Assembly (NCBI RefSeq): GCF_013177735.1 | Contig: NZ_WOEZ01000185.1 | Span: 62,001 to 126,000, forward strand | Source of the DNA: Paraburkholderia elongata | GTDB taxonomy: Bacteria > Pseudomonadota > Gammaproteobacteria > Burkholderiales > Burkholderiaceae | DNA: 64,000 nt | Direction: 5' to 3' | The notes under the pieces: generated by a model | What the model saw: only the letters and a program-made list of their open reading frames with translations | What the model was told of the DNA's origin: nothing | The model's database searches: none | Part shown: piece after piece, positions 16,621 to 25,455 of the stretch | How the letters are laid out: each line of letters begins with the position of its first letter | Numbering within the stretch: position 1 is the stretch's first letter | Made by a program: the position numbers and the translations under genes

Positions 16621-17781
16621 TCAGCTCGAACTCGCCGCCTTCGGCAGATAGTTGTTGCCGACGATCTCGCCGAACGGACCCGACAGCGGACCACCTGAGG
16701 TCTTGCTTTGACGGCCCGGCAGCAGCGGAAACACCAGTTCGGCGAAGCGATACGACTCTTCGAGATGCGGATAGCCGGACAGGATGAACGTGTCGATGCC
16801 GAGCTCCGCGTATTCGTTCATCAGCGCCGCCACCTGTTCGGGATTGCCGACTAACGCCGTCCCAGCGCCGCCGCGCACGAGCCCCACTCCCGCCCACAGA
16901 TGCGGATACACCTCGAGTTCCGCGCGGCCGCCACGCTTGCCGCCGTGCAACGCGGCCATGCGGCGCTGTCCTTCGGAATCCATCTTCGAGAACGAAGCCT
17001 GCGCACGGGAAATGGTTTCGTCGTCGAGCTTGCTGATCAGCTTGTCCGCGGCGGCCCATGCTTCTTCTTCGGTCTCGCGCACGATGACGTGCAGGCGAAT
17101 GCCGAACTTGATCTTGCGGCCACGCGCTTCGGCACGGGCGCGAATGTCGGCGATCTTCTTCGCGACGGCCGCGGGCGGCTCGCCCCACGTCAGATACGTG
17201 TCGATGTGATCGCCCGCGATGTCGTGCGCAGCCGCCGACGAACCGCCGAACCACAGCGGTGGATGCGGGTTCTGCACCGGCGGATACAGCGCCTTGCCGC
17301 CCTTCGAGCTCAGATGCTTGCCGCTGAAGTCGATCGCGTCGTTGGTATGCGCGGCGCTCAGCAGCTTGCGCCAGATATGCAGGAATTCGTCGGTGATTTC
17401 ATAGCGCGTGTCGTGATCGACGAACACCCCGTCGCCTTCCAGTTCAGCCGAATCGCCGCCGGTCACGACGTTGATCAGCAGACGTCCATTCGACAGCCGG
17501 TCGAAGGTCGCCGCCATGCGCGCCGCCAGACCCGGTGACGAAATGCCCGGACGGATCGCCACCAGAAACTTCAGACGTTTGGTCGCGGCAATCAGGCTCG
17601 ACGCGACGACCCATGCGTCTTCGCACGAACGGCCGGTCGGCAGCAGCACGCCCTCGTAGCCGAGCGTATCGGCGGCGACGGCGATCTGCTGGAAGTAGTC
17701 GTAATCGGCTGCGCGTGCGCCTTGGGCCGTACCGAGATAGCGGCTGTCGCCGTGAGTCGGAATGAACCAGAACACATTCAT
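16621..17781 (-). CDS. ssuD: FMNH2-dependent alkanesulfonate monooxygenase
   Basis: A 386-residue bacterial-luciferase-like enzyme that releases sulfite from alkanesulfonates with FMNH2 and oxygen. It opens MNVFWFIPTHGDSRYLG. Family residues include the HGDSRYLG segment, GRSCEDAWVVASSLI, and GRLLINVVTGGD in the flavin-site strand. Length equals E. coli SsuD (about 381). The partner reductase SsuE and binding protein SsuA are not beside it, so they must be encoded elsewhere. First gene of ssuDCBF; sulfate-limitation control is expected but I see no certain CysB/Cbl site. Confidence 0.93.
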   Translation of the reverse strand: MNVFWFIPTHGDSRYLGTAQGARAADYDYFQQIAVAADTLGYEGVLLPTGRSCEDAWVVASSLIAATKRLKFLVAIRPGISSPGLAARMAATFDRLSNGRLLINVVTGGDSAELEGDGVFVDHDTRYEITDEFLHIWRKLLSAAHTNDAIDFSGKHLSSKGGKALYPPVQNPHPPLWFGGSSAAAHDIAGDHIDTYLTWGEPPAAVAKKIADIRARAEARGRKIKFGIRLHVIVRETEEEAWAAADKLISKLDDETISRAQASFSKMDSEGQRRMAALHGGKRGGRAELEVYPHLWAGVGLVRGGAGTALVGNPEQVAALMNEYAELGIDTFILSGYPHLEESYRFAELVFPLLPGRQSKTSGGPLSGPFGEIVGNNYLPKAASSS

Positions 17782-18337
17782 TTGCTGCTCCTGCTTGTTC
17801 GAAACTGGATTGAATGGAGACGTGTGTAACGACGATACGTCGAGTGAAAGCGCACACGCCGTCCGCGCGCCGCTGGTCGCGCACATCCATCCGGCACGAG
17901 AGCCGGAGATGCAAGCGCAAAAAGGACGGAAATACTGCGGTGAGGCGCGGATTAGTTCCGACAGCGCATCCGCAAACGCGCGTGCGCCATGGAGCAATTG
18001 AAGATCGGCATCAGGCAGGACATCGCGACGGCTTCCCTCGACCAAACGTGCGCGTGATGCGCTCGATTAAACAGGCGACGGCGTGTCGTGATCGACGAAC
18101 CCACCGTCTGCATGGAGAAACAGTCTATGGATCGGGACCCGGCTTTTGAACGATTTTTTTTAGCTTAGGTTTTCCACTTTCGTGATTAGCCCGACGCTAA
18201 AGCATATGGGTGTTGCGCGGGTGTTGCACCTTACCGACGCTGGAAGCGGGTTGCCCCTCTATATAATGGCGCCACGTTTCCAATAATCCGGTGCAGGCCG
18301 CGCGAACCACGCCGCCTGAGCTCTCGCGGTGCAATGC
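17782..18337. promoter_or_regulatory. Divergent intergenic region ssuD / membrane protein
   Basis: No gene is supported in these 556 bases. The rightward side has a good -10 (TATAAT, 18262-18267) in front of the membrane-protein gene, with only a weak -35 near 18239. The leftward side must hold the ssuD promoter. An AT-rich tract at about 18150-18180 (GAACGATTTTTTTTAGCTTA-like) sits midway and is a plausible regulator site. Confidence 0.5.
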
Positions 18338-18763
18338 ATGCAAAAACTCATCCTGCCGTTCGTCGCCGGCTTTCTGGCTTCCCTGTTCTTTCATGAATCG
18401 ACCCTGGCGTTGCTGCACGCAGCTGGTCTGATCGACCCAACCGGTTTTTCGACCGCCCCGTTTTTGCCGCTCGGGCTGCCCGAGTTCATTGCGAACGCAA
18501 TCTGGAGCGCGTTCTGGGCGGTGCTGATGGCGTGGCTGTTGCGCGTGGCGCCCGAGCGGCGCGCGCCGTGGGTGCCCGCCTTTGTATTCGGCGGCATTGC
18601 GTTGACGGCGGCGAGCGTGTTCGTGGTCGATCCGTTGCGCGGCATCTGGCCGAGCGGCAACATGCTGCCGCGCCTCGCGGTAGGTTTCGCGTCGAACGCG
18701 ATGTGGGGCTGGGGCGCGCTGGTGTTCATGCGCGCATTCATGGCGAGCGAAGACGAGGACTGA
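18338..18763 (+). CDS. Small integral membrane protein
   Basis: A 141-residue protein with four hydrophobic stretches, at about residues 3-20, 48-65, 78-95 and 110-130, and an acidic end ASEDED. Similar proteins in Burkholderia are annotated only as hypothetical membrane proteins. ATG at 18338 is preferred to an in-frame GTG at 18329. Downstream is a strong hairpin. Confidence 0.75.
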   Translation: MQKLILPFVAGFLASLFFHESTLALLHAAGLIDPTGFSTAPFLPLGLPEFIANAIWSAFWAVLMAWLLRVAPERRAPWVPAFVFGGIALTAASVFVVDPLRGIWPSGNMLPRLAVGFASNAMWGWGALVFMRAFMASEDED

Positions 18764-18787
18764 GCGTCTTTAGGCCTTGCTCGCGAG

Positions 18788-18823
18788 GCTATGCCGGTCC
18801 GGCGGTCCGGCAACCGGCATAGC
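18788..18823. terminator. Hairpin between convergent genes
   Basis: An 11-bp perfect stem (GCTATGCCGGT at 18788-18798 with ACCGGCATAGC at 18813-18823). It lies between two convergent genes and can serve either strand; no strong uridine run follows. Confidence 0.55.
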
Positions 18824-18873
18824 TTCTACTGCTGCTATCGAAGTTGCCAGGTCTTGGTCAAGCACGCAGATGC

Positions 18874-20010
18874 TCAAGCACGCAGATCGCGCAACGGGTG
18901 TTCGTTCGGCGGCCACGGGCTTTCGAACATCTTCGCCACATCGGCGGCGCTCACGTCTTCAATGCGCGCAAAACGCCAGCGCGGCGCATTGTCCTTGTCG
19001 ATGATACGCGCGCGAATTCCTTCGATGGTGTCGCCCTGCGCAAAGCTCGTGCGCGTCAGATCGAGATCGCAGCGCAATACATCGGCCATCGAACCCTCGG
19101 CGCGCGTCACCACTTCCAGCGACACGGCCATCGACAACGGCGAACGTTCGCGCAACACGGCAATCGTCTGCTCGGCCCAATCGGCGGCGTCGCCGCCACG
19201 CTCCCGTTCCTGCTCCAACGAAGCGAGAATCTGCGTCATGTCGGGCAACGCGAAATGCCGGTCGATCAACGCACGTGTGCTTGCGAGCAGCGAAGCATCG
19301 GGTTCCGGCGCGACCTGATGCGCGGCTGTCTCGCGCCCGACGCACGCCACCACGTCTGCGCCACGTTCGAACAGCTCGGTGCGCAACGTGTCGACTAGCG
19401 CGGGCAATGCCGCATCGTCGATATAGGCGTCGGCGAGGCCCGCGTAGAGCGCGTCGGCCGCGCCGATCGTTTCCCCGGTGACCGCCAGATAACGGCCAAG
19501 CGCACCGGGCGTGCGCGCCAGAAACCAGCTCGCACCGACATCGGGAAAGAGTCCGATGCGAGTCTCGGGCATCGCCATCTTCGTCGAGTTCGTCACCACA
19601 CGCAGGCCACCGGTACGATGCGCGCCCTGCGAAATCCCCATGCCGCCACCCATCACGACACCGTTCGTCAACGCGATATACGGCTTCGGGTAGGTGAAGA
19701 TCGCGTGATTGAGCCGGTATTCCTCGGTGAAAAACGTATCGCGCCCCTCGTGCTCGCCGCGCTGCGCCGACTCGTACAGAAAGCGGATATCGCCGCCTGC
19801 GCAGAACGCTCGCGGATGCTGGCTGCGCACCACCACGGCGAGCACGTCGGGATCTTCGCGCCACTGATCGAGCGCCGCGTGCATCGCGCGAATCATGCCG
19901 GTCGACAGCGCGTTGAGCGCCTTCGGCCTTTCCAGTTCGATGAAACCAATGCGGTTGGCTACGTAAGTCGCGACTTCGTCGCTGACGGCGGGCGAGGCGG
20001 AAATGGACAT
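18874..20010 (-). CDS. Enoyl-CoA hydratase/isomerase family, 3-hydroxyisobutyryl-CoA hydrolase-like
   Basis: A 378-residue crotonase-fold enzyme, longer than plain enoyl-CoA hydratases (about 260) and matching HIBCH. The oxyanion-hole segments are RAFCAGGDIRFLYE and GVVMGGGMGISQGAHR; the catalytic acid region is MAMPETRIGLFPDVGASWFL, whose PDVG is typical of hydroxyisobutyryl-CoA hydrolases in valine breakdown. No valine-pathway neighbours are visible, so the exact substrate is inferred from family only. Confidence 0.87.
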   Translation of the reverse strand: MSISASPAVSDEVATYVANRIGFIELERPKALNALSTGMIRAMHAALDQWREDPDVLAVVVRSQHPRAFCAGGDIRFLYESAQRGEHEGRDTFFTEEYRLNHAIFTYPKPYIALTNGVVMGGGMGISQGAHRTGGLRVVTNSTKMAMPETRIGLFPDVGASWFLARTPGALGRYLAVTGETIGAADALYAGLADAYIDDAALPALVDTLRTELFERGADVVACVGRETAAHQVAPEPDASLLASTRALIDRHFALPDMTQILASLEQERERGGDAADWAEQTIAVLRERSPLSMAVSLEVVTRAEGSMADVLRCDLDLTRTSFAQGDTIEGIRARIIDKDNAPRWRFARIEDVSAADVAKMFESPWPPNEHPLRDLRA

Positions 20011-20056
20011 GGAGAGCTAAGCGCGATGGCGCGAAATGAATCGGAACTGAACGTTA

Positions 20057-21010
20057 TCACGCACTCGCGGCTTTGCGCTTGGTGGCGGGTTTGACGGCCG
20101 ATGGCCCTGGCGGCTTGGTGGACTTTTTGCCCGACGGCGCGGATGGCTGAGATGACTGAGCGGCCGGTTCGCCGCCCGGCTCGACGTACGATTCAACCGG
20201 CGCTTCAGCAGACTTTTTTTTCCGCGAGCGGGAAGCGCTCGTGACGCCTGGCGACTGCCCGGCGTCTTGCGTACCCAGCCAGGCATCGAGTGCGACACCC
20301 ACCACCGTATCCAGCGGCGCGGTCGGAAACACGGGACATGTGAGGTTGAGCGCGACGATGCCGTGCAGTGTCGCCCAGAACGCCTCCGCCCACACGGCCA
20401 CGTCCATCGATGCGGACAAGCGCCCCGCCGCTTTCAACTCTTCGAGCGCGGAAAGCATGATGTGCAACGCGGCGTCGCCGGGGTCGTCGTCCGGTTTCGC
20501 CGGCGCGAGGCTCGCTTTTCCGGACGCGACAGAACCCACGGCCGGTGTTCCTGCCGCCGCGATCTCCATCGCTTCATGCGCCGCACCCGCATCCGCGACC
20601 GCAGCCACCGGCGTAGCCTTCCCCGATGCAGCCGCCACGCCGCTCAGCGCCGCGCCCGTGTAGCTCGGATCTTCCATGAAGATCAGCCGGTAGGTTTCCG
20701 GATGCGCGACACCGAATGCCACATAAGCACGCCCGAGCGCCTTCAAGCGTTCAGCCGGATCGGCAATCTGCACAAGCGGCACGAACGTCTCCAGCAATTG
20801 CGCATAGCCTTCCGCGCACAACGCCTGTGCGATCTCGTCGCGGCTCGCGAAGTGAAGGTACAGCGTGGCGGGCGAATACTCGATGGCCTCGGCAATCTTG
20901 CGCATTGACAGCGCGGCAAAGCCGTCGCGCATCACGATGCGCCGCGCTGCATCGAGGATGCGCTCGCGCAGTGCCTGTTTCTGACGGCTTTTTCGTTCGA
21001 CAATTCCCAT
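20057..21010 (-). CDS. TetR-family repressor with extended basic tail
   Basis: A 317-residue regulator (usual length about 200). Residues 8-55 are the TetR helix-turn-helix: RERILDAARRIVMRDGFAAL, then IAEAIEYSPATLYLHFASRD. A TetR C-terminal ligand domain follows, interrupted by an alanine-rich insert of about 50 residues (around 125-175). The last 60 residues are a Lys/Pro/Ser/Ala tail, low-complexity and basic. It is divergent from the epimerase gene and a 23-bp palindrome in the shared region is its likely operator. An ATG at 21019 is an alternative start. Confidence 0.85.
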   Translation of the reverse strand: MGIVERKSRQKQALRERILDAARRIVMRDGFAALSMRKIAEAIEYSPATLYLHFASRDEIAQALCAEGYAQLLETFVPLVQIADPAERLKALGRAYVAFGVAHPETYRLIFMEDPSYTGAALSGVAAASGKATPVAAVADAGAAHEAMEIAAAGTPAVGSVASGKASLAPAKPDDDPGDAALHIMLSALEELKAAGRLSASMDVAVWAEAFWATLHGIVALNLTCPVFPTAPLDTVVGVALDAWLGTQDAGQSPGVTSASRSRKKKSAEAPVESYVEPGGEPAAQSSQPSAPSGKKSTKPPGPSAVKPATKRKAASA

Positions 21011-21051
21011 GGCGAACATTTTCGGGTTGACAAACTGAAAAGTCAAATTAA

Positions 21052-21085
21052 ACTGAACACTGTTTACTGAACGGTGTTCAGTAAA
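21052..21085. promoter_or_regulatory. Candidate TetR operator
   Basis: Bases 21063-21072 (TTTACTGAAC) and 21076-21085 (GTTCAGTAAA) are perfect inverted 10-bp arms around GGT. A further half-site ACTGAACAC at 21052-21060 repeats the left arm 15 bases away. On the plus strand TTGACA at 21027-21032 could be the -35 of the rightward gene, which would put the operator over its start region. Confidence 0.75.
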
Positions 21086-21160
21086 TTTTCATCGGTCAGC
21101 CAACACGCCGATCGGCCAACATTTTCCAGGCGCGATACGGCGCCACCTTCAGGAGTCGTC

Positions 21161-22171
21161 ATGCAAGCCACAGGAAAAGTGGGTTTATTCGGTGCCGCGG
21201 GCGCGGCAGGTCAAATCATCGCGGCGGCGCTAAGCGCCGCGGGCCGGGATTACCGGGTGGTCGGCCGCTCGCGCGCGCCGCTCGAGGCGGCCTTCGGCCG
21301 CGACCCGCATGCGGAAATCGTCACGTGGAATCCAGACGATCCGGCTTCGATCAGCGCTGCGGCAGCCAGTTTGCAGACCGTGATCTATCTTGTGGGCGTG
21401 CCCTACGATCAGTTCGCCACGCATCCACCGCTCATGGAAAAAACGCTCGCCGGCGTGACGGCGGCGGGTGTCGAGCGCTTCATTCTGATTGGCACCGTGT
21501 ATCCGTACGGCCGCGCGCGCGGCAATCCGATTAGCGAAAATCATCCGCGTGAGCCCCATACGTTCAAAGGCAAGATGCGGCTCGCGCAGGAAAATCTGGT
21601 GCTGGCGGCGAATGGACGTGCAAGCGGATCGACCCGCTTGTCGACCTTGGTGCTGCGTCTGCCGGATTTCTACGGGCCCGGCATCGAACGCAGTCTGCTG
21701 AATGGCGTGTTCGAGGGCGCGGCGCGCGGCAAGCGCGCGCAAGTGATCGGGCCGGTGGATGTGCCGCACGAATTCATCTACCTGCCGGATATCGGACCGG
21801 TGGTCGAGAAACTCACGCGCACACCCGACGCATACGGCCGGTGGTGGCACCTGGCCGGCGCGGGCACGATCACACAGCGCGAAGTGGCGAGACAGGCCTA
21901 TGCGCTAGCGGGCCGCGAGCCGAAGCTGATGGTGGCCGGCAAGACCATGCTGCGCATGCTTGGCCTCTTCAATCCGCTGATGCGGGAACTGGTGGAGATG
22001 AATTACCTGATGACCGAGCCGGTTGTGCTTGACGACGCCGCATTGGCGAAGCTGATCGGCCCGATCGTAAAAACCTCATACGAGGAAGGTATTCGGCATG
22101 CTTTCGATGCAGCGCGCGAGGCGGCATCGGCGAGTGCGGACACGCACCGGAACGCCGCGAAAACAGCCTGA
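21161..22171 (+). CDS. NAD(P)-dependent epimerase/oxidoreductase
   Basis: A 336-residue extended SDR/NmrA-like protein. Rossmann motif GLFGAAGAAGQIIAAAL at residues 8-24, and the catalytic-type segment GTVYPYGRARGNPISENHPR with YxxxR rather than the classical YxxxK, so it may be an atypical or non-catalytic binder. Start 21161 follows AGGAG. Divergent from the TetR gene and very probably repressed by it. Confidence 0.8.
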   Translation: MQATGKVGLFGAAGAAGQIIAAALSAAGRDYRVVGRSRAPLEAAFGRDPHAEIVTWNPDDPASISAAAASLQTVIYLVGVPYDQFATHPPLMEKTLAGVTAAGVERFILIGTVYPYGRARGNPISENHPREPHTFKGKMRLAQENLVLAANGRASGSTRLSTLVLRLPDFYGPGIERSLLNGVFEGAARGKRAQVIGPVDVPHEFIYLPDIGPVVEKLTRTPDAYGRWWHLAGAGTITQREVARQAYALAGREPKLMVAGKTMLRMLGLFNPLMRELVEMNYLMTEPVVLDDAALAKLIGPIVKTSYEEGIRHAFDAAREAASASADTHRNAAKTA

Positions 22172-22250
22172 CTGCGAATCTGACGGCGAATGGCTTTCGC
22201 AAGCGAGGCTGTTTAGACCACGCTATCCATGTATCGGCGAATGAGCCGCC

Positions 22251-22535
22251 TCAGCCCGTCATGTTGCCTGGTGGGAAATGGCCGCTCTTGAGCAGCACGG
22301 GCGTGCCATTGCTGATCTGCAAATGCTCGCGCGCGATCGCCTCGATGCGCGGACGCCCGGCGTCGAACGCGCGCATCCATCCTTCGAGGTCTTCTGAGTA
22401 CGCGCCGAAGTGATCCTCGAGCGCCTCGACCGAGATCGCGCACGGCACCGATTCGCCGTCCACGAGCGCGGGAAACACAACCGTCAGATTGGAGTCGCGG
22501 TAAGCAGGCGCATCCGCGGGAAACCGAATTTCCAT
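22251..22535 (-). CDS. DUF1488 family protein
   Basis: A 94-residue protein beginning MEIRFPADAPAYRDSNLTVV, with the conserved FPALVDGESVPCAISVEALEDHFG. DUF1488 proteins are small, widespread in Burkholderia and of unknown role. Stands alone between an SDR gene and a small hypothetical. Confidence 0.75.
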   Translation of the reverse strand: MEIRFPADAPAYRDSNLTVVFPALVDGESVPCAISVEALEDHFGAYSEDLEGWMRAFDAGRPRIEAIAREHLQISNGTPVLLKSGHFPPGNMTG

Positions 22536-22801
22536 GGTCGCCTCATCAGAAGTATCCGGCAGGATAGCGACACCGGTGAGAACCGACCGCCTCCGGACAT
22601 GCCCGTTATGGTACCCGCGCGGTTGGACCGCGGTCCAGCGTCCTTCGCCCTCCTACTCGATGCCGCGCGCCCCGAGCAGATAAGTTCTTCATGCGCATCG
22701 ATACGCCGAATTGCACTTGTGCCGCCGGCCCCTGTCGAAGTCGTTCATCGGCACGATCCGTGCCGATGCAGTAACGCCATTTCGAGTTCACCGAGCGCAA
22801 T

Positions 22802-22993
22802 ATGGGAAAATATTTTCTGCAGAATCACGAATTGCCTGAGCCGGATGCGGCAATCAAGTGGTTTGATTACGCCGAAAGCCACGGCATCGACATTCCGAAA
22901 GCCATTAGCATCTGGGAAGACGCGGCAACTGAAAGCGGCACCGAAAGCCGCCAACTGGTAAGCGCGGCGGGCATCACGATCGAAACGCCTTAG
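22802..22993 (+). CDS. Small hypothetical protein
   Basis: A 63-residue protein, MGKYFLQNHELPEPDAAIKW then FDYAESHGIDIPKAIS. Acidic and soluble with no motif that I recognise. The frame is clean and ends just before the next gene's leader; a weak ribosome site precedes it. Probably real but small. Confidence 0.5.
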   Translation: MGKYFLQNHELPEPDAAIKWFDYAESHGIDIPKAISIWEDAATESGTESRQLVSAAGITIETP

Positions 22994-23060
22994 CCCCCCC
23001 TAGGGCACACTTCCGGTGTGCGTGGCGAGTCTCGATACCTATTTGAAAGGAAACATCACG

Positions 23061-23444
23061 ATGCATTTCATGACGCAACTGCGCCGCTCCGGCCGCTTCC
23101 GACCTAGCAGCGCCGCGCTTGCTCTAGTCCGCAGGGCGTCCCTGACTGTCACCCTGCCCGCCGCCGTGCTGCTCGGCGCGGCTCTGAGCGGTTGCGCTTC
23201 GTCGAACACCGCCTCGCTGATCAATCTGCCGAACGGTCAGACCGGCTTTGCGGTGAACTGCAGCGGCGCAGACGCCGCTTCTAGTTGGGCCTCCTGCTAC
23301 GTGCAGGCGGGCAAGGCATGTGGCGCAACCGGCTACGACATCGTGTCGAAAGACAACGACGAAGGCGGGGCCGCGGGCGGCAGCATCACGAACGTCGTCT
23401 CGGCCAACGTGAAAAACCGTTCGATGATCGTGCGCTGCAAGTAA
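23061..23444 (+). CDS. Putative lipoprotein
   Basis: A 127-residue exported lipoprotein. After a long basic N-terminus the hydrophobic run LPAAVLLGAALSGC ends in lipobox LSGC near residue 46. The mature part has conserved-looking cysteines (FAVNCSG, SCYVQAGKACG, MIVRCK), two possible disulfides. Start 23061 follows GAAAGGAAAC. Similar small lipoproteins occur across Burkholderia without known role. Confidence 0.75.
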   Translation: MHFMTQLRRSGRFRPSSAALALVRRASLTVTLPAAVLLGAALSGCASSNTASLINLPNGQTGFAVNCSGADAASSWASCYVQAGKACGATGYDIVSKDNDEGGAAGGSITNVVSANVKNRSMIVRCK

Positions 23445-23447
23445 CGC

Positions 23448-23786
23448 TCAGTGCGCCTGCATCTTCGAGAACATGTTCAACACGGCGACGCCGGCAATGA
23501 TCAGTCCAAGCCCAATGATGGCCGGCACGTCCGGCACTTGCCGGTACAGCACGACCGCGACCAGCGTAATCAGCACGATGCCGGCGCCAGACCACACCGC
23601 GTAGACGATGCCCACCGGAATAGTCTTGAGCGTGAGAGACAGGCAATAGAACGCGATGCCGTAGCCGATCACCACCACCGTTGCGGGCAACAGCCGCGAA
23701 AAACCTTCCGACGCCCGCATTGCGGAGGTCGCGATGACTTCGGCAACGATCGCAATGGCGAGCAACGCAAAAGGAGGCATCCGCAT
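23448..23786 (-). CDS. SMR-family multidrug exporter
   Basis: A 112-residue protein with four transmembrane helices, the size of EmrE/QacE. The essential glutamate is in AIVAEVIATSAM (residue about 15), and the GVLxLGxGIAFY-type region reads VVIGYGIAFYCLSLTLKTIP, followed by VGIVYAVWSGAGIV. Exports cationic compounds using protons in known members. It starts 4 bases after the stop of the upstream gene, so the two are one operon. Confidence 0.9.
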   Translation of the reverse strand: MRMPPFALLAIAIVAEVIATSAMRASEGFSRLLPATVVVIGYGIAFYCLSLTLKTIPVGIVYAVWSGAGIVLITLVAVVLYRQVPDVPAIIGLGLIIAGVAVLNMFSKMQAH

Positions 23787-23790
23787 GGCC

Positions 23791-24288
23791 TTAGGCCTTT
23801 GCAAGCGCAAGCTTGCTGTAGTCGTGGCCGAGGTGAGCACACAGCGCTTCCACCACCAGTTCGTGATCCGCACGCTGCGGCAAACCGGATACCGTGATCG
23901 AGCCGATCACACCAGCGCCCACTACCGTCAATGGGAACGCGCCGCCGTGGGACGCATACTCAGTGACCGACAAGCCGTGCTTGTCGGCGAGCGTGCTACC
24001 CGCCTGCTGCATCTTCAAACCGATCGCGTACGAACTGCGCCGAAAATGCGCGACCGTGTTGCCCTTGCGGCGCGCCCAGTCGACGTTGTCTGGCGTCGCT
24101 CCGTCGAGCAGGCTGAAGAACAGCGGCTGACCAAACGTGCGCACGTCGATGGCGGCGGCAATGCCGCGTGCCTTGGCAACCTCGTGCAGATAGGCACCGA
24201 CCTGCCATGCGCGGTCGGCATCGAATTGCGGGAATACCAGCGCGTGTTCCTGAGCGGCAATCACCTGTAGATCGTGAGCGATATCCAT
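23791..24288 (-). CDS. UPF0303 / heme-degrading-domain family protein
   Basis: A 165-residue protein beginning MDIAHDLQVIAAQEHALVFP. The core RRKGNTVAHFRRSSYAIGLK and the ending GLPQRADHELVVEAL match the UPF0303 (YBR137W/HbpS-like) family. Members are cytoplasmic and of unclear function. Operon with the SMR exporter 4 bases downstream. Confidence 0.8.
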   Translation of the reverse strand: MDIAHDLQVIAAQEHALVFPQFDADRAWQVGAYLHEVAKARGIAAAIDVRTFGQPLFFSLLDGATPDNVDWARRKGNTVAHFRRSSYAIGLKMQQAGSTLADKHGLSVTEYASHGGAFPLTVVGAGVIGSITVSGLPQRADHELVVEALCAHLGHDYSKLALAKA

Positions 24289-24536
24289 GGAGTTCAGAGC
24301 AAGGTAAGAAGTGAAGCGCAGGCCGTTGCGCATGCAGTCCGGCTCGCGAAGAGAATCTGGATTCTAGCGCAGTGCCTTACGCGGGCCTTCCGGTATGCGA
24401 CACCGGCACTGCGCGCCGCGACTTCGGAGACTGCGTCGCTTCGGGGGCCGCATCGCATGCGGCGTGTATTGAAGCCGGTTCTTAAATAGCTATTGCGTTG
24501 GCTGTGGCTTTGTTCTATAATCCTTTCTTCGACGGA

Positions 24537-24613
<77 letters not shown>

Positions 24614-24660
24614 AGTAGCTCTAAAGTAGCTAAAGCGGTTCGAAACGTCGAAACAACATC

Positions 24661-24698
24661 AAAGGCTTGCCCAACCGGCAGGCCTTTTTTGTTTTCTG
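24661..24698 (+). terminator. Terminator after tRNA-fMet
   Basis: AAAGGCTTGCC and GGCAGGCCTTTTTT around the loop CAACC, about 48 bases after the tRNA end. Confidence 0.85.
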
Positions 24699-24900
24699 CC
24701 TCGCCCTCATCGATCTGGACTCCGAATAGATTCGCATTCTTCCTCAACGGGCGTGACGGACAAGCGCGAGGCACGCGCGCCAGCGGGGGCCCGATCAGTG
24801 AAGTCTCACCCCGCGCTGACTGGCGCACACCGCCATGGTCCGCTCCCGGCAAAGCTCGCCCCAGTGATAAACTCCCATCACACTTTCTCGTCCCCTTCCT

Positions 24901-25446
24901 ATGAAATTCTGTTCTGTCTGCGGTCACGGCGTCAGCCTGAGCATCCCGCCGGGTGACAACCGCGAGCGCTTCGTATGCGGCAGTTGCGGCACGGTGCATT
25001 ATCAGAATCCGCGCAACGTGGTCGGCACCGTCCCGGTCTGGGACGACAAAGTGCTGCTGTGCCGTCGCGCGATCGAACCGCGCTACGGCTACTGGACGCT
25101 GCCGGCGGGCTTCATGGAAATGGGTGAAACCACCGCCGAAGCGGCTTCGCGCGAAACGCTAGAAGAAGCCGGCGCGCGCGTCGAGGTGCAGAACCTGTTC
25201 TCGCTGCTGAACGTACCGCACGTGCATCAGGTGCATCTGTTCTATATGGCGCGCCTGCTCGACCTCGACATCGCCGCCGGAGAGGAAAGCCTCGAAGTGA
25301 AACTCTTCGAGGAACACGACATTCCGTGGGACGAGATCGCCTTCCCGACCGTCGGCCAAACCTTGCGTTTCTTTTTCGCCGACCGTGCCGCCGGCAGCTT
25401 CGGCCTGCACACGGGCGATATCTTCCGCTCACTGCGCGAAGGTTGA
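24901..25446 (+). CDS. NUDIX hydrolase with zinc ribbon
   Basis: A 181-residue hydrolase. Residues 1-35 carry a zinc ribbon (CSVCGHG ... CGSCGTVHYQNPRN) like that of NudC NADH pyrophosphatases. The Nudix box, GFMEMGETTAEAASRETLEE, spans about residues 70-92. It hydrolyses a nucleoside diphosphate linked to another group; NADH or FAD are typical for the branch. The stop lies 9 bases before aat, so the two are probably cotranscribed. Confidence 0.88.
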   Translation: MKFCSVCGHGVSLSIPPGDNRERFVCGSCGTVHYQNPRNVVGTVPVWDDKVLLCRRAIEPRYGYWTLPAGFMEMGETTAEAASRETLEEAGARVEVQNLFSLLNVPHVHQVHLFYMARLLDLDIAAGEESLEVKLFEEHDIPWDEIAFPTVGQTLRFFFADRAAGSFGLHTGDIFRSLREG

Positions 25447-25455
25447 GCGGCGCGC

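Noticed and set aside
17782..17920. Leader peptide for sulfur control ahead of ssuD
   Set aside because: A frame from TTG at 17920 contains Cys and Arg codons, but there is no ribosome site and it runs into ssuD in another frame; nothing shows attenuation.
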